Assembly (NCBI GenBank): GCA_029238555.1
Contig: JAQWFV010000155.1
Span: 1-13,675 of the forward strand
Direction of reading: 5' to 3'
DNA: 13,675 bases
Source of the DNA: Flavobacteriaceae bacterium
GTDB lineage: Bacteria > Bacteroidota > Bacteroidia > Flavobacteriales > Flavobacteriaceae
Positions 6,653-13,675 of this stretch are shown one piece after another (position 1 is the stretch's first letter; every line of letters begins with the position of its first letter). The notes below the pieces were generated by a model. The model searched no databases. It was not told the DNA's origin and was given only the letters and a program-made list of their open reading frames with translations. Made by a program: the position numbers and the translations under genes.

Positions 6653-7975
6653 ATGAAATACAGTACCTTATTTTTTGTTGGATTGTTTTGCTGGAGCACC
6701 GCACAATTAGTGGCACAAGAGCAAGAAGTAACACAGCAATCCATTTCGCAGGAAGCTTTTGCTGCAGCCGTAATGGAGCACAATCCAAATTTGAAAGTAG
6801 CTGCTGCGGAAACATTAGCCGCACAGGGAGATTATAATCAAACCAGAGCGGTGTTATTGCCACAAGTATCTTTGAGTCATACGGCAGTAGCTACGAATAA
6901 CCCACTAATGGCTTTTGGTTTGGGTTTAAATCAGGCTCAGATAGAGGCCTCGGATTTTAATCCAATTATTCTTAACAATCCTTCTGAAACAAAAGATTTT
7001 GCCACTGTTTTCAGTGTGCAACAACCTTTACTAAATATGGATGGTTTTATGAACCGTAAGGCTGCTAAAAGTGCTTTTGAAGCTACGGAATTAAAAGAAT
7101 CTAGAACCAAAGCTTATATAACGCTTTCTTTAACTCGGGCCTATATGGAGCTGCAATTGTCTTACAAGGCTGTATCTGTATTAGAAAAGGCATTAAAAAC
7201 AGCGAATGCTTATTTGAAAATTGCAGAAGATAGGTATGAAGCAGGGCACTTATTACGTTCAGATGTGTTGTCTGTTAGGGTAGCTGTTGGAGAGCGAAAA
7301 GCACAGTTAGAAGAGGCTAGAAGTGGTGTTAGGGTAGCGTCGGCCCAGGTGGCCATGCTTATGAATGCCTCACAGGATATTCAATATGTTCCCTCAGATT
7401 CATTGGCCTTAGCTGTAGAATCTCAGGATTTTTTCTATAGCCCTTTAAAAAGGGCCGACATTCAAGCTTTGGATTTAGTCACCAACGCTATGAAGTATAA
7501 ATATAGGGCTGCTCAGATGCAGTTTTTACCCACATTAAATGCTTTTGGTTCCTATGAGCTTCATGACACCTCTATTTTTGGTACTGGAGCAGAAAGCTAT
7601 ATGGTTGGTGCTCAGTTAAAATGGAACTTGTTTAAAGGAGGCCAACAATTTGGGGGTGCTAAAAAAGCAAAGGCTAATTTCTACAAAGCGGCTGAGCAGG
7701 CTGTTCAGTATAAAAATGAGAGTGAGCTACTTTTTAATAAGGCCAAAAGTCAGTTAGACATTGCTAGTATACAATTAGAAACAGCTGGCTTGGCGGTATC
7801 TCAATTGGAAGAAGTGGTGGCCATAAGCCAAAACAGATTTGAAACGGGATTAGCACACACGAGTGATGTCCTGGAAAGTCAGGCACAGTTGGCGCAGAAA
7901 TCATTGTCTTTCGCCCAAGCAATCTTTAATTACAATTATACCAAAGCATATTTAAAATTTTTAACCCAAGAATAA
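6653..7975 (+). CDS. TolC-like outer-membrane efflux protein
   Basis: A 440-residue outer-membrane factor, the exit duct of a tripartite pump. The frame is open further upstream to an ATG at 6494, but that version would span the terminator at 6547-6573 and the promoter at 6591-6634. The ATG at 6653 gives a proper signal peptide (MKYSTLFFVGLFCWSTAQ, cleavage probably near LVA-QEQ). The mature part has the two-repeat TolC layout: long heptad-rich helices (for example ESRTKAYITLSLTRAYMELQ and RYEAGHLLRSDVLSVRVAVG) and a second half with QLKWNLFKGGQQ and RFETGLAHTSDVLESQAQLA. It is the first gene of the RND operon, 8 nt before the adaptor. Substrate cannot be inferred from it. Confidence 0.93.
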   Translation: MKYSTLFFVGLFCWSTAQLVAQEQEVTQQSISQEAFAAAVMEHNPNLKVAAAETLAAQGDYNQTRAVLLPQVSLSHTAVATNNPLMAFGLGLNQAQIEASDFNPIILNNPSETKDFATVFSVQQPLLNMDGFMNRKAAKSAFEATELKESRTKAYITLSLTRAYMELQLSYKAVSVLEKALKTANAYLKIAEDRYEAGHLLRSDVLSVRVAVGERKAQLEEARSGVRVASAQVAMLMNASQDIQYVPSDSLALAVESQDFFYSPLKRADIQALDLVTNAMKYKYRAAQMQFLPTLNAFGSYELHDTSIFGTGAESYMVGAQLKWNLFKGGQQFGGAKKAKANFYKAAEQAVQYKNESELLFNKAKSQLDIASIQLETAGLAVSQLEEVVAISQNRFETGLAHTSDVLESQAQLAQKSLSFAQAIFNYNYTKAYLKFLTQE

Positions 7976-7983
7976 TCACAGAC

Positions 7984-9057
7984 ATGAAAACGATCAAAAT
8001 ATTTTTAACCCTATTCCCATTAGCTACTCTATTGAGCTGTGGAGAAAAACAGGAAACAGTGAACAGTGCTTCAAAGGCTGTGGTAGTGAGTACAGCAGTA
8101 GCAAAGACGTCTCCTTTAGTAACGGATGCAGTAGCTGGCGGTTATTTAGCCGCTTCAAAAACGAGTAATCTCAGTACCAGAATGATGGGGACTGTTCAGC
8201 AAATATCAGTGTCATTGGGAGATAAAGTTTCAAAAGGAACGGTGTTAATGACCTTATTCAATAGAGATATAGACGCTGCTGCATTAGCAGCACAATCTGG
8301 TGTGAATGCTGCTGAGGCTGCTTTTAAATTGGCTCAAAATGATTTAGCTGCTTATAAAGTGTTGTTTGAAAAAAACAGTGTTAGCGTTAGAGAATACGAA
8401 GGGGTTAAAACAGCTTTTGTGGGCGCTGAAACTGCTTATAGTCAAGCAAAGGCTCAGCTAGAAATGGCAAAAGCCCAACAAGCTTTTACTCAAATTAGGG
8501 CGCCTTATGATGGAGTAGTGACCAATCGTTTTATAAATCAGGGAGATATGGCTCAGCCGGGAATGCCTTTATTAGAAATAGAAGGGGGTAATGGATTTGA
8601 CATTTGGACCTCTGTAGGAAGTGAGTACATTGGAGATTATAAAATAGGAGATACCGTTACGGTTAAAGTGCACCCTAGTGAAAGGACGCTAAAAGGATCT
8701 ATTACTGAACTTGGATTGTCTTCCAAAAACACCGCAGGACAATACAGGGTGAAAATCACCTTAAATGGAGATACTACCCCTTTGTTATCTGGAATGTATG
8801 CCAGTATTTATTTTAATGCTTCTAATAAAGAAAAAGAGACGCTATACGTTCCATTAAAGGCCATAGTAACGAAAGGACAATTAAAGGGAGTGTATGTGCT
8901 TAGCGCGCAAAATACGGCCATGCTGAGATGGTTGCGTTTAGGACAAGAGCATAATGAATCTGTGGAGGTGTTATCTGGTTTGGTAGCAGGGGAGACCTAT
9001 GTGCTCCATGCCCAATCCAAAATGTATAACGGCGTAGCCTTAGACGTTCAAAATTAA
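7984..9057 (+). CDS. RND pump periplasmic adaptor lipoprotein (HlyD/MFP type)
   Basis: A 357-residue membrane fusion protein linking the RND pump to the outer-membrane factor. The N-terminus is a lipoprotein signal with lipobox LLSC (lipid-bearing Cys19). Next come the first lipoyl half (TVQQISVSLGDKVSKGTVLM), an alanine-rich helical hairpin (about residues 95-165), the second lipoyl half with RAPYDG (172-177) and FINQGDMAQPGMPLLEIE, and a beta-barrel region (VKVHPSERTLKGSITELGL). The membrane-proximal end includes LYVPLKAIVTKGQLKGVYVL. No extra metal-binding domain or histidine-rich segment like that of some CusB/CzcB adaptors is present. It is tightly coupled to its neighbours (8 nt before, 6 nt after). 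Confidence 0.95.
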   Translation: MKTIKIFLTLFPLATLLSCGEKQETVNSASKAVVVSTAVAKTSPLVTDAVAGGYLAASKTSNLSTRMMGTVQQISVSLGDKVSKGTVLMTLFNRDIDAAALAAQSGVNAAEAAFKLAQNDLAAYKVLFEKNSVSVREYEGVKTAFVGAETAYSQAKAQLEMAKAQQAFTQIRAPYDGVVTNRFINQGDMAQPGMPLLEIEGGNGFDIWTSVGSEYIGDYKIGDTVTVKVHPSERTLKGSITELGLSSKNTAGQYRVKITLNGDTTPLLSGMYASIYFNASNKEKETLYVPLKAIVTKGQLKGVYVLSAQNTAMLRWLRLGQEHNESVEVLSGLVAGETYVLHAQSKMYNGVALDVQN

Positions 9058-9063
9058 TCATTT

Positions 9064-12000
9064 ATGAAAGAAGGATTAGCAGGCAAAATTGCCAAAGTAT
9101 TTATAGATTCCAAGCTTACTGTACTACTCATGATTGTATTTATGGTAGTAGGGGTGTACAGTTCTTTTTTGATTCCTAGAGAAGAAGAACCTCAGATAGA
9201 CGTTGCTATGGCAGACATCTTTGTTGGTTATCCAGGAGCGAGTCCACAAGCTGTTGAGGCTAGGGTAATAAAGCCCTTAGAGAAACTACTCTCTAATATT
9301 AAAGGGGTAGAGTATGTGTACGCTACCGCTATGGAAGAAAAAGCCATGGTGATTGTTCAATTCTATGTAGGAGAAGATATAGAACGCTCCTATGTAAAAT
9401 TATACAATGAGATCAATAAACATATGGATTTAATGCCAGCAGGCGTAACCATGCCACTGGTCAAAACAAGGGCTATTGACGACGTTCCTATGCTGGGCAT
9501 TACCTTGTGGAGTGATCAGATGGACGACTATCAAATAAAGCAATTGGCTCAAGAGGTAGACTCAGAGATTAAGAAAATAACAGATGTTTCTAGCACCAAA
9601 TTAATTGGCGGTAGAAATAGACAATTAAGTGTGGTGCTGGATCCTCAGAAATTAACAGCAGCAGGATTGGACTTTAACACGGTAGCTCAAATGCTGTCTG
9701 CCAATCATGCCCAACTAAATACCGGATCTTTTAATGCCCAGGACCAGAATTTCACCGTTCAAACAGGATCCTTTTTATCAAGTGCAGCAGAAGTTGCTAA
9801 TATTGTGATTGGTGTGAAGGGTCAAAGCCCGATTTACTTAAAACAAGTGGCACAAATTCTAGATGGACCCCAACAAGCCATAGATTATGTTCACATGGGC
9901 TATGGTGCCGCTAGTGGGGAAGATCTAACAGCATACCCTTCAGAGTACCCTGCTGTAACACTTTCAGTGGCCAAACGCAAAGGGGCAGACGCTATGAAGA
10001 TTTCTGAACAAATCCTCAATAAAATAGAAGATTTAAAAGAAAATCTTATTCCAAATGAAGTTCAGGTAACCGTTAGTAGAAATTATGGAGAAACTGCTTC
10101 TCAAAAGGTATCTGAATTATTAATGCACCTTATTGGCGCTATTATAGCGGTGACAATAGTAGTCATGCTTTCTATGGGATGGCGTGGAGGTTTGGTCGTA
10201 TTTCTTTCAGTACCTATTACGTTTGCTTTGACTTTGTTGAGTTACTATATGATGGACTATACCCTGAATAGGATTACCCTATTTGCCTTGGTTTTTGTGA
10301 CTGGGATTGTAGTAGATGACTCTATTATTATTGCAGAGAATATGCATAGGCATTTTAAAATGAAGCGTTTGCCATTTAAGCAGGCAGCTTTATACGCCAT
10401 TAATGAAGTGGGTAACCCAACTATATTGGCCACATTCACCGTTATTGCATCTGTGCTTCCTATGGCTTTTGTTTCGGGTTTAATGGGACCATATATGTCC
10501 CCAATGCCTATTGGAGCTTCTATAGCCATGATCTTATCGCTTTTTGTAGCCCTTACTATTACGCCATATTTAGGGTACCTTTTTTTAAGAGAAAAAGAAG
10601 TTCCTGGAGCGGCTTCAAAAGCGGAGAAAACATTAGAAGAATCATGGATCTATAAGATTTATAATAAATATGAAAGACCCTTACTTGAAAATAAAAAAAC
10701 AAGGGTCTTATTTTTAGGAGGAACGACCTTGTTATTATTGGCTTCAATGGGATTGTTTTTTACTAAATCTGTCGCTGTAAAAATGCTGCCATTTGACAAT
10801 AAAAATGAGTTTCAAGTACTTATAGATATGCCAGAAGGAACTTCCTTAGAGCGAACAGCGGCGGTGGCTCAAGAAGTAGCTCAATACCTGAGAACAAGAC
10901 CAGAGGTGGTTCACTATCAGTCCTATGTGGGTACTACCGCACCTATTACTTTTAATGGTTTGGTGCGTCACTACGACCTAAGGTCAGGAGGGAATGTGGC
11001 AGATATTCAAGTAAATCTGGTAGATAAGCACGATAGAACTTCACAAAGTCATGAAATTGCAAGTCTCTTTAGGCCTGACATTCAAGCTTTGGGTAAAAAA
11101 TACAATGCCAATATAAAAATTGTAGAGGTGCCACCAGGACCACCTGTACTATCTACTATTGTGGCAGAAGTGTATGGACCTGATTATGACACGCAGGTGC
11201 ATATTGCCAAGCAATTAGAGTCCTTGTTGAAAGATACTCCAGATGTGGTCGATGTAGACGCTATGGCAGCCGCTGAGCACAAAACTTTTCACCTAGATAT
11301 AGACAAAGAGAAGGCTGCTAAACTTGGTTTGAGCGCACCTCAAATTATTCAAACGATTCAATTAGCCTTGTCTAATAGTTCCTTGGGCAATCTTTATTTG
11401 CCAAATGCAGCGCAACAGGTGCCTATGGTTTTAACATTAGACCATACAGATAAGAATTCTATCCATGCCATTACTGGTCTACACCTTAAAAATCAAATGG
11501 GTCAATTGGTGGCCATAGAAGACGTTGTTCATATTTCAGAAGTTATGGCAGATCAACCTATCTACAGAAAGAATCAGAAAAGAGTTTCTTATGTGCTGGC
11601 AGATATGGCAGGAGCTTTAGAGAGCCCTGTATACGCCATTTTAGGTATGGAAGAAACATTGGCTAAAATAGACTTGCCTGCAGGATATAGTTTGGATGAA
11701 TTATACGCTAGTGCCCCTACATCAGAATCTAATTACACCATTAAATGGGATGGGGAATGGCAAATTACGCTGGAGGTTTTTAGGGATTTAGGTTTAGCAT
11801 TTTTAGGGGTTATTGTGATTATCTACATGCTTATTGTGGGTTGGTTTCAGAACTTTAAAGCACCCATTGTAATGATGGTAGCTATTCCACTCTCTTTAGT
11901 CGGAATTATTCTAGGTCACTGGATGTTAGACGCTTTCTTTACCGCTACCTCATTTATTGGAATGATTGCTTTGGCAGGTATTATGGTGCGAAACTCAGTA

Positions 12001-12261
12001 CTCTTGATTGACTTTATTAATATTAGATTGGAAGAGGGAGCTCCTTTTAAAGAAGCTGTTATTGAGGCAGGTGCAGTGAGAACCACTCCTATTTTACTTA
12101 CAGCAGGTACGGTTGTGATCGGAGCCTTTGTGATTCTGTTTGACCCTATTTTTCAAGGATTGGCCATTTCACTTATGGGCGGTACCATCGCTTCTACGGT
12201 ATTGACGCTTTTAGTAGTACCCCTTGTTTATTACCTCATTGAAAAGAAAAATCATCAATAA
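9064..12261 (+). CDS. RND-family efflux permease
   Basis: A 1065-residue proton-driven inner-membrane pump with the duplicated RND plan: a first helix at about residues 18-36, a large periplasmic loop, a helix bundle, then the same again. The N-terminal IPREEEPQID and VGYPGASPQAVEARVIKPLE mark it as RND. The proton-relay helix has GIVVDDSIIIAENMH with Asp418-Asp419, like the Asp pair of AcrB. Heavy-metal pumps of the CusA/CzcA type usually have a VDAAV-like motif with a single Asp there, so this is HAE-like. In the partner helix AGIMVRNSVLLIDF has Arg976 where AcrB has Lys940. Although an HMA protein shares its box, the pump sequence itself does not point to metals. Substrate unknown; sulfur compounds, lipids or drugs are all possible. 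Confidence 0.96.
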   Translation: MKEGLAGKIAKVFIDSKLTVLLMIVFMVVGVYSSFLIPREEEPQIDVAMADIFVGYPGASPQAVEARVIKPLEKLLSNIKGVEYVYATAMEEKAMVIVQFYVGEDIERSYVKLYNEINKHMDLMPAGVTMPLVKTRAIDDVPMLGITLWSDQMDDYQIKQLAQEVDSEIKKITDVSSTKLIGGRNRQLSVVLDPQKLTAAGLDFNTVAQMLSANHAQLNTGSFNAQDQNFTVQTGSFLSSAAEVANIVIGVKGQSPIYLKQVAQILDGPQQAIDYVHMGYGAASGEDLTAYPSEYPAVTLSVAKRKGADAMKISEQILNKIEDLKENLIPNEVQVTVSRNYGETASQKVSELLMHLIGAIIAVTIVVMLSMGWRGGLVVFLSVPITFALTLLSYYMMDYTLNRITLFALVFVTGIVVDDSIIIAENMHRHFKMKRLPFKQAALYAINEVGNPTILATFTVIASVLPMAFVSGLMGPYMSPMPIGASIAMILSLFVALTITPYLGYLFLREKEVPGAASKAEKTLEESWIYKIYNKYERPLLENKKTRVLFLGGTTLLLLASMGLFFTKSVAVKMLPFDNKNEFQVLIDMPEGTSLERTAAVAQEVAQYLRTRPEVVHYQSYVGTTAPITFNGLVRHYDLRSGGNVADIQVNLVDKHDRTSQSHEIASLFRPDIQALGKKYNANIKIVEVPPGPPVLSTIVAEVYGPDYDTQVHIAKQLESLLKDTPDVVDVDAMAAAEHKTFHLDIDKEKAAKLGLSAPQIIQTIQLALSNSSLGNLYLPNAAQQVPMVLTLDHTDKNSIHAITGLHLKNQMGQLVAIEDVVHISEVMADQPIYRKNQKRVSYVLADMAGALESPVYAILGMEETLAKIDLPAGYSLDELYASAPTSESNYTIKWDGEWQITLEVFRDLGLAFLGVIVIIYMLIVGWFQNFKAPIVMMVAIPLSLVGIILGHWMLDAFFTATSFIGMIALAGIMVRNSVLLIDFINIRLEEGAPFKEAVIEAGAVRTTPILLTAGTVVIGAFVILFDPIFQGLAISLMGGTIASTVLTLLVVPLVYYLIEKKNHQ

Positions 12262-12269
12262 TAAGACCT

Positions 12270-12575
12270 ATGAAATTATTAATAATCACCACCATAGACG
12301 CGCATAAGCCAAGGGTATTAACGCTACTCAAGCAGGCAGGAATTTCTGTTTACAGCAGTGCAGATATTTCCGGATATAAAGAAACGGACCAAAGTTTACC
12401 CATTAAAAATTGGTTTGCCTCTAGCGGAATTCAAGTAGATTCCGAATTGGTATTTTCTTTTGTGGCAGAAGAGAAAATTGCACCTTTATTCCAAGCCTTA
12501 AGGGCCTTTAACGAATCTCTTGAAGATGCTAGTCCTATTCACGCAGTGGTCGTGCCAATAGAACAAAGCTTATAA
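12270..12575 (+). CDS. PII-like small protein linked to the RND pump
   Basis: A 101-residue soluble protein with no signal peptide, encoded 8 nt after the RND gene. The layout suggests a PII/ferredoxin-like fold: strand MKLLIITTID, helix HKPRVLTLLKQAGI, strand SVYSSADISGYKE, a loop with NWFASSG, strand SELVFSFVAEE, helix KIAPLFQALRAFNESL, and strand IHAVVVPIEQSL. The pattern of a helix after the first strand, a loop in the middle and a C-terminal VVVPIEQ strand resembles PII-like proteins sitting next to transporters. This is fold-level pattern recognition, not a family match. A role as trimeric ligand-binding regulator of the pump is inferred. The only alternative I can offer is an uncharacterised RND-associated protein. 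Confidence 0.7.
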   Translation: MKLLIITTIDAHKPRVLTLLKQAGISVYSSADISGYKETDQSLPIKNWFASSGIQVDSELVFSFVAEEKIAPLFQALRAFNESLEDASPIHAVVVPIEQSL

Positions 12576-12605
12576 AATAAAATTGATTAATTAAAACACC
12601 ATAAT

Positions 12606-12791
12606 ATGTTACACAGAATGATCAAAGGAATTGCAGGATCTTTTATATTAATTAGTCTTGCGTTATCTATTTATGTCAATCAAAATTGGTTGTGGTTTAC
12701 AGCCTTTGTAGGGGCTAATTTATTTCAATCATCTTTGACCAATTGGTGCTTAATGGAAGACATTTTAAAAAAGTTAGGCGTAAAGAAATAA
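12606..12791 (+). CDS. DUF2892 (YgaP-like transmembrane) protein
   Basis: A 61-residue membrane protein with two hydrophobic helices: GSFILISLALSIYV (about 11-24) and WLWFTAFVGANLFQSSLT (about 29-46), then WCLMEDILKKLGV. The GxF...ISLAL, FVGxNLxQS and C-x-x-E-x-I-L-K-K-L-G pattern is that of DUF2892, the membrane part of E. coli YgaP. There it is fused to a rhodanese domain. Here the rhodanese (350-691) is a separate gene at the other end of the same regulon, so the two may work together. The gene is the last of the RND operon, 30 nt after the PII-like gene, and the bidirectional terminator follows. Confidence 0.85.
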   Translation: MLHRMIKGIAGSFILISLALSIYVNQNWLWFTAFVGANLFQSSLTNWCLMEDILKKLGVKK

Positions 12792-12809
12792 TTATATTGA
12801 AGCAGGGTC

Positions 12810-12844
12810 AAAAAAAAAGGCGGACCAACGGTCCGCCTTTTTTT
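12810..12844. terminator. Bidirectional intrinsic terminator
   Basis: GGCGGACC (12819-12826), loop AAC, GGTCCGCC (12830-12837), with nine A on the left and seven T on the right, so it gives a stem plus U-tract on either strand. It lies between two converging units: the rightward RND operon and the leftward HxlR gene, whose stop codon is at 12866. Confidence 0.95.
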
Positions 12845-12865
12845 GTTTTTAAGGTCACAATATAA

Positions 12866-13315
12866 TTATCCGTCAGGATTCATTTTATGAAAATGGGCAT
12901 CCTTTTCATCCTGGTAAATTTTAGTGTGCTTTTTAAAAATCTTTTGAGTGGTGTTTTGAGAAAGTTGCTCTAGAAAGTCAACGTCATCAGATGCTTGTTC
13001 AGGATAGAACTTATAAGTCCATCTCATAACCTCCAATTGGATGGTATATAATTCCAATCCTTTTTCGGTTAAAAAATAATACTTTGTTTTTTTGTTGTCT
13101 GCGGCGTGATAAAAGGAAATAATATTGTTTGCACTTAGGTTTTTAAGCCTATCTGCTAAAATATTTGTTGCCACACCCTCTTTAGAAAGCCTCATTTCTG
13201 TAAAGGTTTTTTTTCCCCCCATAAGGTCTCTCACAATTAATAAGGACCATTTATCACCAATAATATCCAAGCCTGTGGCCAACCCACAGTTGGATCTAAA
13301 AGTTGAATTACTCAT
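12866..13315 (-). CDS. HxlR-family winged-helix transcriptional regulator
   Basis: A 149-residue protein with the HxlR winged helix at about residues 9-100: CGLATGLDIIGDKWSLLIVRDLM, then GGKKTFTEM, the recognition helix ATNILADRLKNLSANN, and the wing FYHAADNKKTKYYFLTEKG. A C-terminal extension of about 45 residues is longer than in minimal family members. Cys10 is the only cysteine and sits at the N-terminal place used for thiol or electrophile sensing in members such as YodB and HypR. HxlR proteins act as dimers on palindromes. A matching palindrome overlaps this gene's own promoter, so autoregulation is likely. The gene is divergent from trxB, which makes a redox-stress role plausible, but its targets cannot be read from sequence. 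Confidence 0.92.
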   Translation of the reverse strand: MSNSTFRSNCGLATGLDIIGDKWSLLIVRDLMGGKKTFTEMRLSKEGVATNILADRLKNLSANNIISFYHAADNKKTKYYFLTEKGLELYTIQLEVMRWTYKFYPEQASDDVDFLEQLSQNTTQKIFKKHTKIYQDEKDAHFHKMNPDG

Positions 13316-13330
13316 TTTTTGAATTGTTTG

Positions 13331-13351
13331 TTAGGGAACTCCCTAAATTTA
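13331..13351 (-). promoter_or_regulatory. HxlR-gene promoter element with overlapping palindrome
   Basis: TTAGGGA (13331-13337), AC, TCCCTAA (13340-13346) is an inverted repeat with 7-bp arms. It overlaps TAAATTTA (13344-13351), which reads as a -7 element on the minus strand. The predicted leftward start near 13339 falls inside the palindrome, about 24 nt before the ATG at 13315. A bound dimer here would block transcription, so it is a candidate self-operator of the HxlR protein. Confidence 0.5.
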
Positions 13352-13555
13352 TAATACCCATTTCAAAAGTAATGATTTTGTAGGAATATACTTTCTTTTT
13401 TGTGTATATTTTTAAAAATCATCTACTTATAGCTGTTTTATGCTATTCATCCGTGTATAATTCTCATAGAACAGTAATTATATTTACTGAATTTCCTTAA
13501 ATAATCCCGTAATAACTTTTGATAACTTTCCAAGAAATAAGGCAGTCAAATTGTT

Positions 13556-13563
13556 TAATTTTG
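13556..13563 (+). promoter_or_regulatory. Predicted -7 element of trxB
   Basis: TAATTTTG fits TAnnTTTG and lies 27 nt before the trxB ATG at 13591. I find no well-placed TTTG at -33 and no GTAAC box, so trxB does not appear to belong to the five-box regulon. The rest of the gap 13352-13555 is AT-rich and shows nothing else I can support. Confidence 0.5.
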
Positions 13564-13590
13564 GTTTTTAATTATTAAAATACACCACAT

Positions 13591-13675
13591 ATGTCTCAAG
13601 ATATTGAACGCATTAAAACACTTATAGTTGGTTCAGGACCAGCAGGATATACTGCAGCTATTTACGCAGCAAGAG
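13591..13675 (+). CDS. trxB: Thioredoxin reductase, N-terminal fragment
   Basis: The first 28 codons, cut by the window edge, read MSQDIERIKTLIVGSGPAGY then TAAIYAAR. GSGPAG (14-19) is the FAD-binding Rossmann motif, and the context GPAGYTAAIYAAR is characteristic of TrxB, which reduces thioredoxin with NADPH in the cytosol. The catalytic CxxC lies outside the window, so a related flavoprotein cannot be wholly excluded. It is divergent from the HxlR gene. Confidence 0.85.
   Translation, partial: MSQDIERIKTLIVGSGPAGYTAAIYAAR

Noticed and set aside
10674..10709. Inverted repeat AAGACCCTT / AAGGGTCTT with an 18-nt loop followed by T-rich DNA, inside the RND gene
   Set aside because: It lies in a continuous coding region linking the two halves of the pump (ERPLLENKKTRVLFL). 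The loop is long and the T-tract is interrupted, so it is probably coincidence and not an internal terminator.
9064..12261. Naming the pump a heavy-metal exporter (CusA/CzcA) because of the HMA protein
   Set aside because: The proton-relay helix has two aspartates in a VDDSII motif, and the adaptor lacks metal-binding extensions, so the sequence does not support a metal-pump name.
12576..12605. TTGATTAATTAA-like stretch as a classic FNR site
   Set aside because: It is not an inverted TTGAT-N4-ATCAA repeat, has no -7 element at the right distance, and is simply AT-rich spacer between co-transcribed genes.

Overview
The window reads as chromosomal DNA of a Bacteroidetes bacterium, most likely a Flavobacteriaceae member. 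It is AT-rich, has almost no Shine-Dalgarno sequences, and carries Bacteroidetes-type promoter elements (TAnnTTTG, here sometimes ending in A). The proteins resemble those of that group as far as I can recall. I see no insertion sequence, tRNA, rRNA or CRISPR.

Layout. (1) 1-93, minus strand: the first 31 codons of a small membrane protein, with its own divergent promoter. (2) 160-984: a regulatory box and promoter, an unusually long leader holding an intrinsic terminator, a single-domain rhodanese and a heavy-metal-associated (HMA) protein. (3) 985-2347: box, type II-like sulfide:quinone oxidoreductase (SQR), terminator. (4) 2352-4836: box, cydA and cydB of a short Q-loop cytochrome bd oxidase. 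(5) 4867-6573: box, a second and different SQR-like flavoprotein, a 41-residue membrane peptide, terminator. (6) 6591-12844: box, outer-membrane factor, lipoprotein adaptor, RND pump, a PII-like small protein, a YgaP-like (DUF2892) membrane protein, bidirectional terminator. (7) 12866-13315, minus strand: an HxlR-family regulator with a palindrome at its promoter. (8) 13591-13675: the start of thioredoxin reductase (trxB).

The main discovery is a regulon written in the DNA. Five transcription units each begin with an exact GTAAC-N4-GTTAC inverted repeat. In all five, exactly 22 nt separate the repeat from a TAnnTTT(G/A) -7 element. That is the geometry of a class II activator, and the half-site form suits a Crp/Fnr-superfamily protein, whose gene is not in the window.

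Inferred joint role: the two flavoproteins oxidise sulfide or sulfane sulfur and pass electrons to the quinone pool. Cytochrome bd, known to resist sulfide, burns the quinol with oxygen. Rhodanese, HMA protein and the YgaP-like protein handle persulfide sulfur or thiophilic metal, and the RND pump exports an unknown product. Together this looks like one sulfide/low-oxygen stress regulon. The first unit may also make a short regulatory RNA, because a terminator lies about 80 nt after its predicted start and about 65 nt before the rhodanese gene.
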